Below, piece after piece: positions 34,651-43,702 of a stretch of DNA of 64,000 nucleotides. Both the position numbers and the translations under genes were made by a program. The stretch's first letter is position 1. Each line of letters starts with the position of its first letter. Origin of the DNA: Fimenecus sp963590415 (lineage in GTDB: Bacteria; Bacillota; Clostridia; Oscillospirales; Acutalibacteraceae). Below the pieces are notes generated by a model, which saw only the letters and a list, made by a program, of their open reading frames with translations, had not been told where the DNA came from and searched no databases. The stretch lies in NCBI GenBank assembly GCA_963590415.1, contig CAVAPB010000002.1:1-64000 (forward strand), in the 5' to 3' direction.

Positions 34651-36369
34651 TTAGATTGATTTTACACGGAAAACACGAACTCCGTGCGACGGAACATGGG
34701 CATTTATCGAGCCCGAGGTAACATCTATTTCCTTGCTCCAAAGGTCGGTAAACTGATAAGCGCCGACATCGTTTAACTCAACATAGCTGAGGTTTGCAAC
34801 ATCTTTCAGTGAAACGCTCATATCCTTTTCGGCATTTGATTTATTAAAAAAGCAAATTGCAACTTCGCCCTTATCAAGCGGCTTTACGAGAATATCGGAA
34901 ATTGCATTCGTTTTCATTCTTCTGCACTGAACGCCCTTTTTGTCCTGATTAACGGCAATAAGATCCTTGTTTGTGACAATCTGCAAAATCTTATTGTCAT
35001 AATCAACATTGCCGTCTGCGTCGATGAATGTTCTTATATCGTTACCGAGGATAAGCGGAGCGCAAAGCATACACCAAAGAGTGAAATGCGATTTATTTTC
35101 CTCAACGGTAAGCTTTCCGTTGCCGACCTCAAGCATATCGGGATCGTTCCAACCGCCGACGCCCGAATAATCGGCAAGCTTAACATTTACCTCATAAATT
35201 CCGAGAATTGATGCCCACACAGGCTTGATGTCCGGAGTTGTTCTCCAAAGGTTACCTGCCTGAGCGCCCCATTTCCACGGCTTGTTTGTTCCCCATTCGC
35301 AAATTGAATATACAATCGGCTTTTCGGGTACATTATTCTTTTCAGCATAAAGCTTTGTTGCACGCTTTAATTCCTTACCCATATTTATATACTGAGTAGC
35401 CGCAGAGTCCATTCTTGAACCGATGGGGTTTTTAATTTCTATCGTATTATCGCCCTTGTTGAGATTTACCGTTATCTGGCATCTGCCCGTTCTGCTCCAA
35501 GCCTTGGTAGGCGGAATGTCAACAGGATAAACATTTATATCGTTTACTGTAACGGTTGCATATTTTTTATTGTCACCTGCTTTTCTTACGACAAGGGTTA
35601 ATGCGTATTCCCCGTCCTCAGGAACATTTACAAAGCTGAAGCGTACGCTTCCCATGTTGCTGTCAAGGCGTGAAACATATGAGCCGTCCTTATCTTCGAT
35701 TATTTTGGCAGTTCCGTAAAGCTCACCGTTTTCAGCCTCCAAAATCTGCTCATTTCCGCCGTTTTTATCTGTAATTATAATCTTGTCTATGAGCGGAGCC
35801 TTTGATGTGATAGCCTTGTTGTGGCAGAAATCGTATTTGAAATACTCAATTCCCCATTCTGCAAAGGTTTCTGCGTCAATTCTCTCATTTCCGAGTGAAG
35901 CGGGAAGATCCTCACAGGTAAGCGTTCCGTTCGATGAGTATATACCTGCCTTGAAGCCCATTTTGTTCAAATCCTCAACGAGCGGTTTAATGCCTCTCGG
36001 GAAAGTAGCAAGATCACCGCGAAGTCTGCCGTCGGCATCACGGGTAGAGCTGTGCCAGCAGTCGTCAAGATTTACATAGTTATACCCTGCGTCAAGCAAG
36101 CCGCTCTTTTTCATGGCGTCAGCAATCTGAAGAATTTTTTTCTCTGAAATCTCTGTTCTGAACGAGTTCCAGCTTGACCAACCCATAGGCGGGGTAAGAG
36201 CCGCACCGTTGTCATATTTTTCGGTTGTTTTAATATGTACACCAAGCTTTGCCACAGCCTTGCGTATGTCGCACTCCGGGCAAAAATCGGGATTTTTCTT
36301 CTTTGCTATATATCCGGCTGTTGCCGCCGCGCCTGCAAGAACTGCGGCTGAAATGATTTTTCCTAACAT
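34651..36369 (-). CDS. GH27 alpha-galactosidase with an internal CBM-like domain
   Basis: A 572-residue glycosidase. A hydrophobic N-terminus (about 4-22) acts as signal or anchor. The GH27 barrel starts TPPMGWSSWNSFRTEI (59-74) and has LDDCWHSS (101-108), the nucleophile Asp180 in YFKYDFCHNK and the probable acid/base Asp380 in WRTTPDI. Residues about 195-325 do not belong to the barrel: EAENGELYGTAKII and the beta-strand pattern resemble a CBM35/CBM6 sandwich inserted between nucleophile and acid/base. A C-terminal beta domain follows. It probably releases alpha-galactose from galactomannan or raffinose-type sugars. Confidence 0.87.
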   Translation of the reverse strand: MLGKIISAAVLAGAAATAGYIAKKKNPDFCPECDIRKAVAKLGVHIKTTEKYDNGAALTPPMGWSSWNSFRTEISEKKILQIADAMKKSGLLDAGYNYVNLDDCWHSSTRDADGRLRGDLATFPRGIKPLVEDLNKMGFKAGIYSSNGTLTCEDLPASLGNERIDAETFAEWGIEYFKYDFCHNKAITSKAPLIDKIIITDKNGGNEQILEAENGELYGTAKIIEDKDGSYVSRLDSNMGSVRFSFVNVPEDGEYALTLVVRKAGDNKKYATVTVNDINVYPVDIPPTKAWSRTGRCQITVNLNKGDNTIEIKNPIGSRMDSAATQYINMGKELKRATKLYAEKNNVPEKPIVYSICEWGTNKPWKWGAQAGNLWRTTPDIKPVWASILGIYEVNVKLADYSGVGGWNDPDMLEVGNGKLTVEENKSHFTLWCMLCAPLILGNDIRTFIDADGNVDYDNKILQIVTNKDLIAVNQDKKGVQCRRMKTNAISDILVKPLDKGEVAICFFNKSNAEKDMSVSLKDVANLSYVELNDVGAYQFTDLWSKEIDVTSGSINAHVPSHGVRVFRVKSI

Positions 36370-36391
36370 AACGATTCCCCTTCAAAAATAA

Positions 36392-36422
36392 AGAGGATAG
36401 CGAAAACAGTTTCACTATCCTC
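36392..36422 (-). terminator. Terminator of the ispH-S1 operon
   Basis: Thirteen-base arms with one mismatch around a CTGT loop, followed on the minus strand by TCTTTATTTTT. Lies between the fusion gene and the GH27 gene. Confidence 0.75.
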
Positions 36423-36441
36423 CTTGATTCAATAAATTAAA

Positions 36442-38454
36442 TTATTCCTCAACGGGAGCTTCCTCAGTGGGAGCTTCAACTGCCTCTGCGGCAGCGGGAG
36501 GATCGAGTAGAGCCTTAATTGAAAGGCTTACACGCTTCTTGTCGAAGTCGATGTCAAGAATCTTAGCTTTAACTTCCTGACCTACCTTGAGAACATCTGC
36601 GGTGTTTGCAACATGTTCATAAGAAATTTCCGAAATGTGGATAAGTCCGTCAATTCCCGGAATGATGTTTGCAAATGCGCCGAATGTTGTAAGTCCGACA
36701 ATCTTAGCTGTGATTTCTGTACCTACGGGGTAATCTCTCTTGAGGATTTCCCACGGATTGTCCTCAACCTTCTTGAAGCCGAGTGAAATCTTCTTGTTTT
36801 CACGGTCAAGAGCCTTTATGTAAACTTCAACCGTGTCGCCGACATTAACAACCTCCGAGGGGTGCTTGATTCTTGTCCATGAAAGCTCGGAAATGTGAAT
36901 CATTCCGTCAACGCCGCCGAGGTCAACGAAAGCGCCGTACTTTGTAAGAGAACGAACGGTACCTGTGTACTTCTGTCCCTCTTCTGCTTGTGCCCAGAAC
37001 TTTTCAGCCTCTTCCTTGCGGATGTCTCTGTTAGCAGCCTTGATTGAACCTACAACTCTGCGCCTTCTCTTATCTGCTTCGATAATCTTGAACTTAACGG
37101 TCGTGCCGACCATATCCTCAAGAGAATCGTTTCTGCTGAATTTTGAAAGCGATGCGGGAACGAATACACGGATTCCGTTGTACTGAACATAAAGTCCCTT
37201 ACCGTCGCCGACGACGCCTGTAACCTTACCCTCAACAATTTCGTCGCTTTCGGGGTCGATTGTTTCCCAAGCCTTAGCTGCGTCGTAACGCTTTTTGGAG
37301 AGCATAACCGTACCTTCGGCATCGTTTGTTTTCATAATGATAAGGTCAAGCTTGTCTCCGATTTTAACTTCTTTTGTAATATCGCAGTTGGGGTCATTGC
37401 TGAACTCACTTGCGGGAATGTAGCCCGTATGTTTTCTTCCGACGATTTCAACCTCAACCTCTGACGGTGAAACGCCTACGACTACGCCTACAACTTTTTG
37501 GTCTGTGCTTTCATCTATATATTCTTCAAGCATAGCAGCAAAAGATGTATCTTCAGCCATTGTTGCCTCCTCCTTTACTGCATTTGTGCTGACTGTTTGT
37601 TCTAATTTTTCGGTCATTGTTTTCAGTACCTCCTTAATTATACTGTCAGGAGTCGATGCTCCCGCAGTAACGCCGACTGACTTAAACTTTGAAAAATCGA
37701 TGCCGTTCAATTCCTCATAAGTCTCAATCAGGTAAGTAGGGCAATTGGATTCACACACAGCTTTCAGCTTAGCCGTATTAGAACTTTGACGGCCGCCTAT
37801 GATTATCATAGCGTCGTTTTTAAGCGAAAGTTGAGTGGCTTCCTTTTGTCTTTCTTCTGTCGCATTACATATTGTATCAAAAATTACGGCGTTTGTATAG
37901 TAATTTTTAATTTTTTTTGCATATTTTTCAAAAGATTTTATCGAAAATGTTGTTTGGGACACGAGTATTAGACGATTATTGACTAAATCGGGGTTAGATT
38001 TGATAATTTCATCCAATTCTTCCTCGGTATTGAACACGAAAGACGGACCCTTGCAATAGCTTCTGATACCGATAACCTCGGGGTGAGATTTGTCCCCCGC
38101 AATAAAGGTTACGGTGTTTTCGTCGGAATTTTCGCTTACGGTCTTATGAATTTTCAAAACGAAAGGACATGTGGCGTCGCAAAACTCGGGAGAGACGCTC
38201 TTGACCTCTTCCAAAAGCTCTTTGGTAATTCCGTGCGTTCTTATAACTATCACATCGCCGCTTTTGCATTCGTCGGGGTGCTCGATAATGCGCACTCCCC
38301 TTTTTTCAAATGACGAAATGACCTGAGGATTGTGGATAATCGGCCCTATAGTGCATACGCTTTTTCCGTCGTCAACCATTTTTTCAAGCAAATTGACAGC
38401 CCTGTTCACACCGAAGCAGAAGCCTGCCGATTTGGCAAGTGTTATTTCTCGCAA
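36442..38454 (-). CDS. ispH: IspH-ribosomal protein S1 fusion
   Basis: A 670-residue bifunctional chain. Residues 1-285 are IspH, the last MEP-pathway enzyme, with the three iron-sulfur cysteines in SAGFCFGVNRA, CDATCPFV and DTICNATEERQ. A linker of about 30 residues leads to four S1 RNA-binding domains (starts near 320, 405, 490 and 575), the last two with KYGAFVDLGGVDGMIH and TFGAFANIIPGIDGLIH. The fusion is known in clostridia. Start at TTG 38454, behind GGGAGGAAGG; it overlaps plsC by 13 bases. The acidic tail is Glu/Ala-rich. Confidence 0.93.
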   Translation of the reverse strand: MREITLAKSAGFCFGVNRAVNLLEKMVDDGKSVCTIGPIIHNPQVISSFEKRGVRIIEHPDECKSGDVIVIRTHGITKELLEEVKSVSPEFCDATCPFVLKIHKTVSENSDENTVTFIAGDKSHPEVIGIRSYCKGPSFVFNTEEELDEIIKSNPDLVNNRLILVSQTTFSIKSFEKYAKKIKNYYTNAVIFDTICNATEERQKEATQLSLKNDAMIIIGGRQSSNTAKLKAVCESNCPTYLIETYEELNGIDFSKFKSVGVTAGASTPDSIIKEVLKTMTEKLEQTVSTNAVKEEATMAEDTSFAAMLEEYIDESTDQKVVGVVVGVSPSEVEVEIVGRKHTGYIPASEFSNDPNCDITKEVKIGDKLDLIIMKTNDAEGTVMLSKKRYDAAKAWETIDPESDEIVEGKVTGVVGDGKGLYVQYNGIRVFVPASLSKFSRNDSLEDMVGTTVKFKIIEADKRRRRVVGSIKAANRDIRKEEAEKFWAQAEEGQKYTGTVRSLTKYGAFVDLGGVDGMIHISELSWTRIKHPSEVVNVGDTVEVYIKALDRENKKISLGFKKVEDNPWEILKRDYPVGTEITAKIVGLTTFGAFANIIPGIDGLIHISEISYEHVANTADVLKVGQEVKAKILDIDFDKKRVSLSIKALLDPPAAAEAVEAPTEEAPVEE

Positions 38455-39080
38455 TGTCCTTCCTCCCAAAGTGAAGTAATGTCGCCCATAATGCGCTTAG
38501 TTGCGTCCTTGAGCTCCTTGGCGCTGTGCGGTTCTTCGGTAAAACCGAATTCCTCGTTTTTGATAAGCTTGCCGAAACGGACCGTAAGGCGTGTTCCCTT
38601 TTTGTATCGGTCGCTTGTGTATATGGAAACGGGAAGCACATCCGCACCTGTTGTTTTTGCAATGAGAGCCGTGCCCGATTTTCCTCTTGCGGGCTTGAAG
38701 TCCTTTGAGCGTGTGCCCTCGGGGAAAATGCCCAAAACATATCCGTTTCTGACAATATCCTCCGCAAACTCGACTGCGGTTGTATCGCCCTGTCCTCTGC
38801 GGACGGGGAAAGCGTTCAGGTGCTTTATGAAAATTCCGAGAGCCTCGTTTTCAAAAAGTTCTTCCTTTGCCATAAAGTGAATGGTGCGTTTAACTCCTCT
38901 GCCGAGAATTATCGGGTCAACACCGCTTTGATGGTTGCAGGCAATAATAAATCCGCCGTCCTGAGGAATGTTTTCCCTGCCGATATAGGTTACCTTATAT
39001 CTGAGACAGAACAGCACCGCCACCCATCTCAACGCCTGATAAAGCTTATATTCTTTGACCTTGCTGAAATCGAACTGCAT
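38442..39080 (-). CDS. plsC: 1-acyl-sn-glycerol-3-phosphate acyltransferase
   Basis: A 212-residue membrane-bound PlsC enzyme making phosphatidic acid from lysophosphatidic acid. Motifs are NHQSGVDPI (HX4D), FPVRRGQGDT and FPEGTRS. A short N-terminal hydrophobic segment may dip into the membrane. It shares one base with the cmk stop (TAATG) and its end overlaps ispH-S1. The cmk-plsC-ispH-S1 order is seen in other clostridia. Confidence 0.92.
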   Translation of the reverse strand: MQFDFSKVKEYKLYQALRWVAVLFCLRYKVTYIGRENIPQDGGFIIACNHQSGVDPIILGRGVKRTIHFMAKEELFENEALGIFIKHLNAFPVRRGQGDTTAVEFAEDIVRNGYVLGIFPEGTRSKDFKPARGKSGTALIAKTTGADVLPVSIYTSDRYKKGTRLTVRFGKLIKNEEFGFTEEPHSAKELKDATKRIMGDITSLWEEGHCEK

Positions 39081-39745
39081 TAAATTCTCTCCTTGATGAT
39101 ATTTACGATTATATTTTTAGCCTCGTCGAAATTATAGTCCGAGGTATCAACAATAACGCTGTCCTCGGCGGGCTTTAAGGGAGCAATCTCACGGTGCGAG
39201 TCCTGATAATCTCTTTTCTGCAAATCCGCAAGCACCTCTTCATAGGTGTCCTTTGAGCCCCTCTCGACAAGCTCTTTGTATCTTCTCTTTGCTCTTTCCT
39301 CTGCGGAAGCAGTGAGGAAAATCTTGATTTTTGCGTCGGGCAGAACAACGGTTCCTATATCCCTGCCGTCCATAAGACAATTATTGTTTTTGGCAATATC
39401 TCTCTGCAAATCAAACAGGAACGCACGCACGCACGGAACAGCCGAAACATCGGAAGCCGCCATGGAAGCGTCGGGAGTTCTGATTTCGGTCGATACATCC
39501 TCGCCGTTTAAGAAAACATGCTGAACATCGCCGACAAATTTAAGTTCAACCTTAATATCCTTGAGCGCTTTTTCTATGTTTTCCGCATCCTTTGTGCCTA
39601 TGCCGTGTCTTAAAGCATAAACCCCGACTGCACGGTAAAGTGCGCCCGTATCGACATAAATAAAGCCCAATTCCTTAGCCGCAGCGCGTGAAATTGTACT
39701 TTTTCCCGCACCTGCGGGGCCGTCAACAGCAACATTAACTACCAT
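39080..39745 (-). CDS. cmk: Cytidylate kinase
   Basis: A 221-residue CMP/dCMP kinase. The P-loop VDGPAGAGKSTISR (about 7-20), YVDTGALYRA, the DGRDIGTVVLPDA block and KRRYKELVERG in the lid are all present. Supplies CDP for nucleotide and CDP-lipid synthesis, fitting its place beside plsC. Confidence 0.95.
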   Translation of the reverse strand: MVVNVAVDGPAGAGKSTISRAAAKELGFIYVDTGALYRAVGVYALRHGIGTKDAENIEKALKDIKVELKFVGDVQHVFLNGEDVSTEIRTPDASMAASDVSAVPCVRAFLFDLQRDIAKNNNCLMDGRDIGTVVLPDAKIKIFLTASAEERAKRRYKELVERGSKDTYEEVLADLQKRDYQDSHREIAPLKPAEDSVIVDTSDYNFDEAKNIIVNIIKERI

Positions 39746-39760
39746 AACAAATTCCTTTCC

Positions 39761-40990
39761 TTATGCATTTTCTCCGGCAACACGACCGGTTGAAAACGCA
39801 ATCTGCAAATTAAATCCGCCCGTATATGCGTCAACATCCATTACCTCGCCCGCAAAATAAAGATTTTTGCAAAGCTTTGACTCCATAGTTTTGGGATTTA
39901 TCTCCTTACAGTCAACTCCGCCCGAGGTAATGACAGCCTCGTCAATCGAGCAGAAATTGAGAACTGTAAGCTTCATATTTTTTATCGTCTTAACAAGGCT
40001 CTGCCGCATTTCTTTGGTGACCTGGTTGCACTTTGTCGAGGGTCTTATCCTCGACAGCCTGATAACGGGGTTTATAATCGCTCTCGGCAAAAGCATACCG
40101 AGCGAATTTGAGATTGCCTTATTTGAATTTTCAAGTAAATCCCTCTGTATTCTCTCATCGAGCTTCTGCTCGTCCAAAGCAGGCTTCATATCAACATAAA
40201 TTTCATATCTTCCGCTCTCCATATTCCTCATATGAGCGCTTGCCGAAAGTATCATCGGTCCCGAAACTCCAAAGTGAGTAAACAGCATTTCGCCGAAATC
40301 GGAATATATTTGCTTTTGTGTCACGGTGTCGATTACCCTTATTGCACAGTTGCGAAGCGAGAGACCCATAGCCTCGCTGCAATAGCCCTCACGGCAGGTA
40401 AGCGCAACCAAGGACGGTCTGATGTCAACGATATTATGACCGACGCTTTTTGCGAGCGTATAGCCGTCGCCCGTTGAGCCCGTTTTCGGATAAGACTTGC
40501 CACCCGTTGCGATTATTACGCTGTCGGCATAATATTTTTCTCCACTTTCGGTTGCAACGCCTTTAACCTCGCCGTTCTCGCAGATAAGAGCGGTAACCCT
40601 TTCCTGCTTGCGTTTGACACCGTTTTTTGTGATAAATTTATTCAGAGCGTCAACAATGTCCATAGCCCTGTCGCTGACGGGAAAAACTCTGTTTCCCCTC
40701 TCGACCTTTAATTCAACGCCGAGATTTTCAAAAAAATTGCGGGTGTCGGCGGTGGAAAAGTCGGAAAAAGCACCGTACAGGAACCTGCCGTTCTGCGGAA
40801 CATTGGAAATCAAAGCCTGAATATCGGTTTCGGCGTTTGTGACATTACATCTGCCCTTACCGGTTATCAACACCTTGCGGGCAATTTTACTGTTGCGTTC
40901 AAGCAAAATAACATCGTTACCGTTCTGTGCCGCCGTTCCGGCTGCCATACAGCCCGCTGCGCCTGCGCCGACAACAATAACCTTACTCAT
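39761..40990 (-). CDS. FAD-dependent oxidoreductase, HI0933/YhiN family
   Basis: A 409-residue flavoprotein of unknown substrate. The FAD-binding Rossmann motif VIVVGAGAAGCMAAG starts at residue 4, followed by TGKGRCNVTNAE, the ATGGKSYPKTGSTGDGY loop and a C-terminal second FAD motif (GEVMDVDAYTGGFNLQIAFS). Start at ATG 40990, overlapping the RpiR gene by eight bases. In many Firmicutes this gene sits next to cmk. Confidence 0.88.
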   Translation of the reverse strand: MSKVIVVGAGAAGCMAAGTAAQNGNDVILLERNSKIARKVLITGKGRCNVTNAETDIQALISNVPQNGRFLYGAFSDFSTADTRNFFENLGVELKVERGNRVFPVSDRAMDIVDALNKFITKNGVKRKQERVTALICENGEVKGVATESGEKYYADSVIIATGGKSYPKTGSTGDGYTLAKSVGHNIVDIRPSLVALTCREGYCSEAMGLSLRNCAIRVIDTVTQKQIYSDFGEMLFTHFGVSGPMILSASAHMRNMESGRYEIYVDMKPALDEQKLDERIQRDLLENSNKAISNSLGMLLPRAIINPVIRLSRIRPSTKCNQVTKEMRQSLVKTIKNMKLTVLNFCSIDEAVITSGGVDCKEINPKTMESKLCKNLYFAGEVMDVDAYTGGFNLQIAFSTGRVAGENA

Positions 40991-41858
40991 CGCCGTCAGC
41001 CTCTTCTTTCTCATAAACCTGATACTTATCCCAGACATGCTCAAGCTCGTTAAAATTCCTGTACGCCTCATTTTTACGGCTTAAAGTAACGCTTGCGATA
41101 AGAGCGTTGATAAGGCTCAACGGAGCCGCAAGGGAGTCCACAACCGATGCCATATTGCTCTTTGCGACAAGCAAATGGTCGCTGAACGGAGCAATCGGCG
41201 AGTTTTCGGTATCGGTAATTGAAATAACGGTAGCTTTTCTGTCGGAAATAAACCGCAGAGCGTTTACCGCCTGTTTTGAATATCTCGGGAAGCTTATCGC
41301 AATGCAAACATCGCCCTCGCCTATTCTGAACACCTGCTCGAACATCTCCGATGCGCTTGATGAGTCGACAAGGATAACGCTGTCAAAAACAAGGTTGAAA
41401 TAGAAAGCGAGGAAATAAGCGAGTGCCGCAGAGGAACGAACGCCGAGTATATAAATCTTTTTTGCGCTGTTTATAGCCTTGACCGCATTGTCAAAAGCCT
41501 CTTTAGACACCGTTTCCGCCGTTTCACGGATAAGGTTTATATCATCGTTTAATACCGTACTTATAATATCGTTGTTGCCGATTAAGCTCTGCGAAACCTC
41601 CATTCTCTGAACGGTAGTAAGCTTGGTTTTTATCATCTGCTGAAGCTCTTTTTGCATTTCGGGGTAGCCCTTAAAGCCCAACTCGCTTGCAAACCTGACG
41701 ACGGTTGACTCGCTCACTCCGACCTTTTCGCCGAGCGAAGCCGCAGTCATAAACGCCGCCTTGTCATAATTGGTTATGATAAAATCGGCTATTTTTCTGT
41801 GGCTTTTGGAATATTTTACGGTTTTATCCTCAAGCCTTGCCAATAAATTATTTTTCAT
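40983..41858 (-). CDS. MurR/RpiR-family transcriptional regulator
   Basis: A 291-residue regulator with an N-terminal HTH_6 domain (SLGEKVGVSESTVVRFASEL near 45) and a C-terminal SIS sugar-phosphate-binding domain (KKIYILGVRSSAALAYFLA near 135). Such proteins sense sugar phosphates. No sugar gene is adjacent, so the target is open; the GH27, GH38 and symporter genes are in the wider area. Start taken as ATG 41858; a GTG three codons earlier is possible. Confidence 0.87.
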   Translation of the reverse strand: MKNNLLARLEDKTVKYSKSHRKIADFIITNYDKAAFMTAASLGEKVGVSESTVVRFASELGFKGYPEMQKELQQMIKTKLTTVQRMEVSQSLIGNNDIISTVLNDDINLIRETAETVSKEAFDNAVKAINSAKKIYILGVRSSAALAYFLAFYFNLVFDSVILVDSSSASEMFEQVFRIGEGDVCIAISFPRYSKQAVNALRFISDRKATVISITDTENSPIAPFSDHLLVAKSNMASVVDSLAAPLSLINALIASVTLSRKNEAYRNFNELEHVWDKYQVYEKEEADGDE

Positions 41859-41939
41859 AAAAAGCACTTATCCTTTTTCATTTGCTGTATCTGAAATATT
41901 ATAATTGAAACAAACGCTTTTTGCAAGATTTCCTGCAAA

Positions 41940-43118
41940 CTATTTTACCTTTTGCGGCATATATGTCATTTCATATCCGCACTTTTCCGGTTTTGAAAGC
42001 GAAAGAGAAAAAATATTGCTTGCTTCGCACTCCTTTTTGAAAACGGCGTTTATCTGCCCGTTATTCGCTTTTGCAATATCCGAATATGAGGCAATAAACG
42101 GTAGCTTTGAGCTTTTCGCACAGCTTCCGAGAGCGTCTGACGATTTTGTATTAAAGCCCAAAAGTCTGATATACGGCACTCTTATTGACAAGTCGGATTT
42201 CGTCACGCCGAAAGCGGATGATAACACCGCACGGCGTATGCGTGAATGGGTATAACGCTTGGTTTTTGCGCTGTCATATATTCCGTCAAGGGTCGTTTCG
42301 TAAGTGACGGCGGAAATTATCCTGTTTTCAAGTCCCTCTGACATATAGGCAATATTTTCGCCGATTTTTTCTCTTCCTGAGCGAAGCAGAGCCGAAACGG
42401 CGATTTCGTATTTTTCTTTGTCGATAATTCTGCCGTTCTCCGCAGCCGAAGTGTACAGTTCTTTCGTATTTTTCGGTACGAAGTCGGAAATATCCGCTTT
42501 TTCGTAAAGCATATTTCTCAAAAGAGATGCGGAGACGAATTTTTGCGTTCCGTCAAGCGAGTTATAGCCTGCGCCCTCCCTTTTGACGGTAACAGGCTTT
42601 ATATTATATCCGTTTTTGATTATCGCCTTGATATATTCTAGCGCAAGTATATCGTTCGGAGATGAAACAACCGTACCGCCCTCACAGTCGCAAATTGCCT
42701 TTTCACGGGCTGCGGGATAGCTTATGCCTTTTTCAAGATAAGATTTTACTTTACTGCCAAAATCCGATTCAGCGGTAATTTCGGCAATTTTTTTAAGCTT
42801 TTCCATGTCGCCGCACTCACTGCCGAAAGCTACGGTATCGCATCCGAAGTTCTCAAGAATACGGACGGCGTTTTCGCAAAAAATCTCCGCACTCGCCGTC
42901 GCATAAACAAACGGCAATTCCAATACAATATCGGCACCGTTATAAAGCGCCGCCTTAACTCTTATGTCTTTCGGAAAAACGGCAGGCTCTCCCCGCTGAA
43001 CAAAGTTACCGCTCATAACGCACACAAGCGTGTCTCCGTCTTTTTTTACGGAGTCAATCAGATGCTTATGCCCGCAGTGAAATGGGTTGAATTCACATAC
43101 AATTCCGATTATGCTCAT
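41940..43118 (-). CDS. tmcAL: tRNA(Met) cytidine acetate ligase TmcAL
   Basis: A 392-residue nucleotidyltransferase-fold enzyme (YlbM) that acetylates the wobble cytidine of elongator tRNA-Met using acetate and ATP. The N-terminus GIVCEFNPFHCGHKHL carries the HxGH motif; MSGNFVQRGEPAVF and SPNDILALEYIKAI are family blocks. It overlaps the glycosylase gene by 26 bases. ackA, an acetate enzyme, lies nearby on the other strand. Confidence 0.92.
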   Translation of the reverse strand: MSIIGIVCEFNPFHCGHKHLIDSVKKDGDTLVCVMSGNFVQRGEPAVFPKDIRVKAALYNGADIVLELPFVYATASAEIFCENAVRILENFGCDTVAFGSECGDMEKLKKIAEITAESDFGSKVKSYLEKGISYPAAREKAICDCEGGTVVSSPNDILALEYIKAIIKNGYNIKPVTVKREGAGYNSLDGTQKFVSASLLRNMLYEKADISDFVPKNTKELYTSAAENGRIIDKEKYEIAVSALLRSGREKIGENIAYMSEGLENRIISAVTYETTLDGIYDSAKTKRYTHSRIRRAVLSSAFGVTKSDLSIRVPYIRLLGFNTKSSDALGSCAKSSKLPFIASYSDIAKANNGQINAVFKKECEASNIFSLSLSKPEKCGYEMTYMPQKVK

Positions 43119-43596
43119 TTATTACATTCCACTCCTTTATCAGTTTTTCCATTGAAAACGCCGCATTTGCAGGACTTGTCGACGGCAAGGCAATGATTTC
43201 AAAGCCCGTGCTTTTCTTTATGTATTTATTATAAAGCTTTTGAGCTGTTTTGCCGTTTGCGTATATGTGTTTTATACTTCCGACAGCTAAAATTTCGGAC
43301 AAGTCGTTAGGCGTAACGCTTTTTATGGTGCTGTCGGCAGAGCCGGTTATCTCGCAGGATTTTATAACATCCCAAAGCGCAATTCCGTTTTCAAGCAAAA
43401 AGCCTTTCTTTTCATCGACGGTGTTCGGAACGGGTCGGGAAAAGACGGATGCCGTTACTCTCCAGAACCTGTTTTGCGGATGTCCGTAATAGAAATTATT
43501 TTCCCTTGATTTTACCGACGGAAACGAGCCGAGCACAAGAATTTCCGAGTTCGAGTCAAAAACAGGCGCAAATGTATGCAACAAAAGCTCTCCCAT
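43093..43596 (-). CDS. Uracil-DNA-glycosylase superfamily, DNA-deoxyinosine glycosylase
   Basis: A 167-residue repair enzyme. The UDG-fold motif LVLGSFPSVKSRENNFYYGH with HPQNRFWRV, and the C-terminal LPSTSPAN, fit the hypoxanthine-DNA glycosylase group (family 6), which removes deaminated adenine. Start at ATG 43596 after GGGAG; a longer TTG start at 43614 is possible. Coupled to tmcAL. Confidence 0.82.
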   Translation of the reverse strand: MGELLLHTFAPVFDSNSEILVLGSFPSVKSRENNFYYGHPQNRFWRVTASVFSRPVPNTVDEKKGFLLENGIALWDVIKSCEITGSADSTIKSVTPNDLSEILAVGSIKHIYANGKTAQKLYNKYIKKSTGFEIIALPSTSPANAAFSMEKLIKEWNVINEHNRNCM

Positions 43597-43629
43597 TCCG
43601 TCATCTCCCGCCAAAATTTACTTTTCTTC

Positions 43630-43658
43630 TTGAAAAATGATATTGATAAGTATATAAT
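43630..43658 (+). promoter_or_regulatory. Promoter of ackA
   Basis: TTGAAA (43630-43635), a 17-base spacer and a perfect TATAAT (43653-43658) lie 45 bases before the ackA ATG. Confidence 0.7.
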
Positions 43659-43702
43659 ATTTACGGAAAAATTTCAACCTGACATCTCAGAGGAGGAAAA
43701 CA

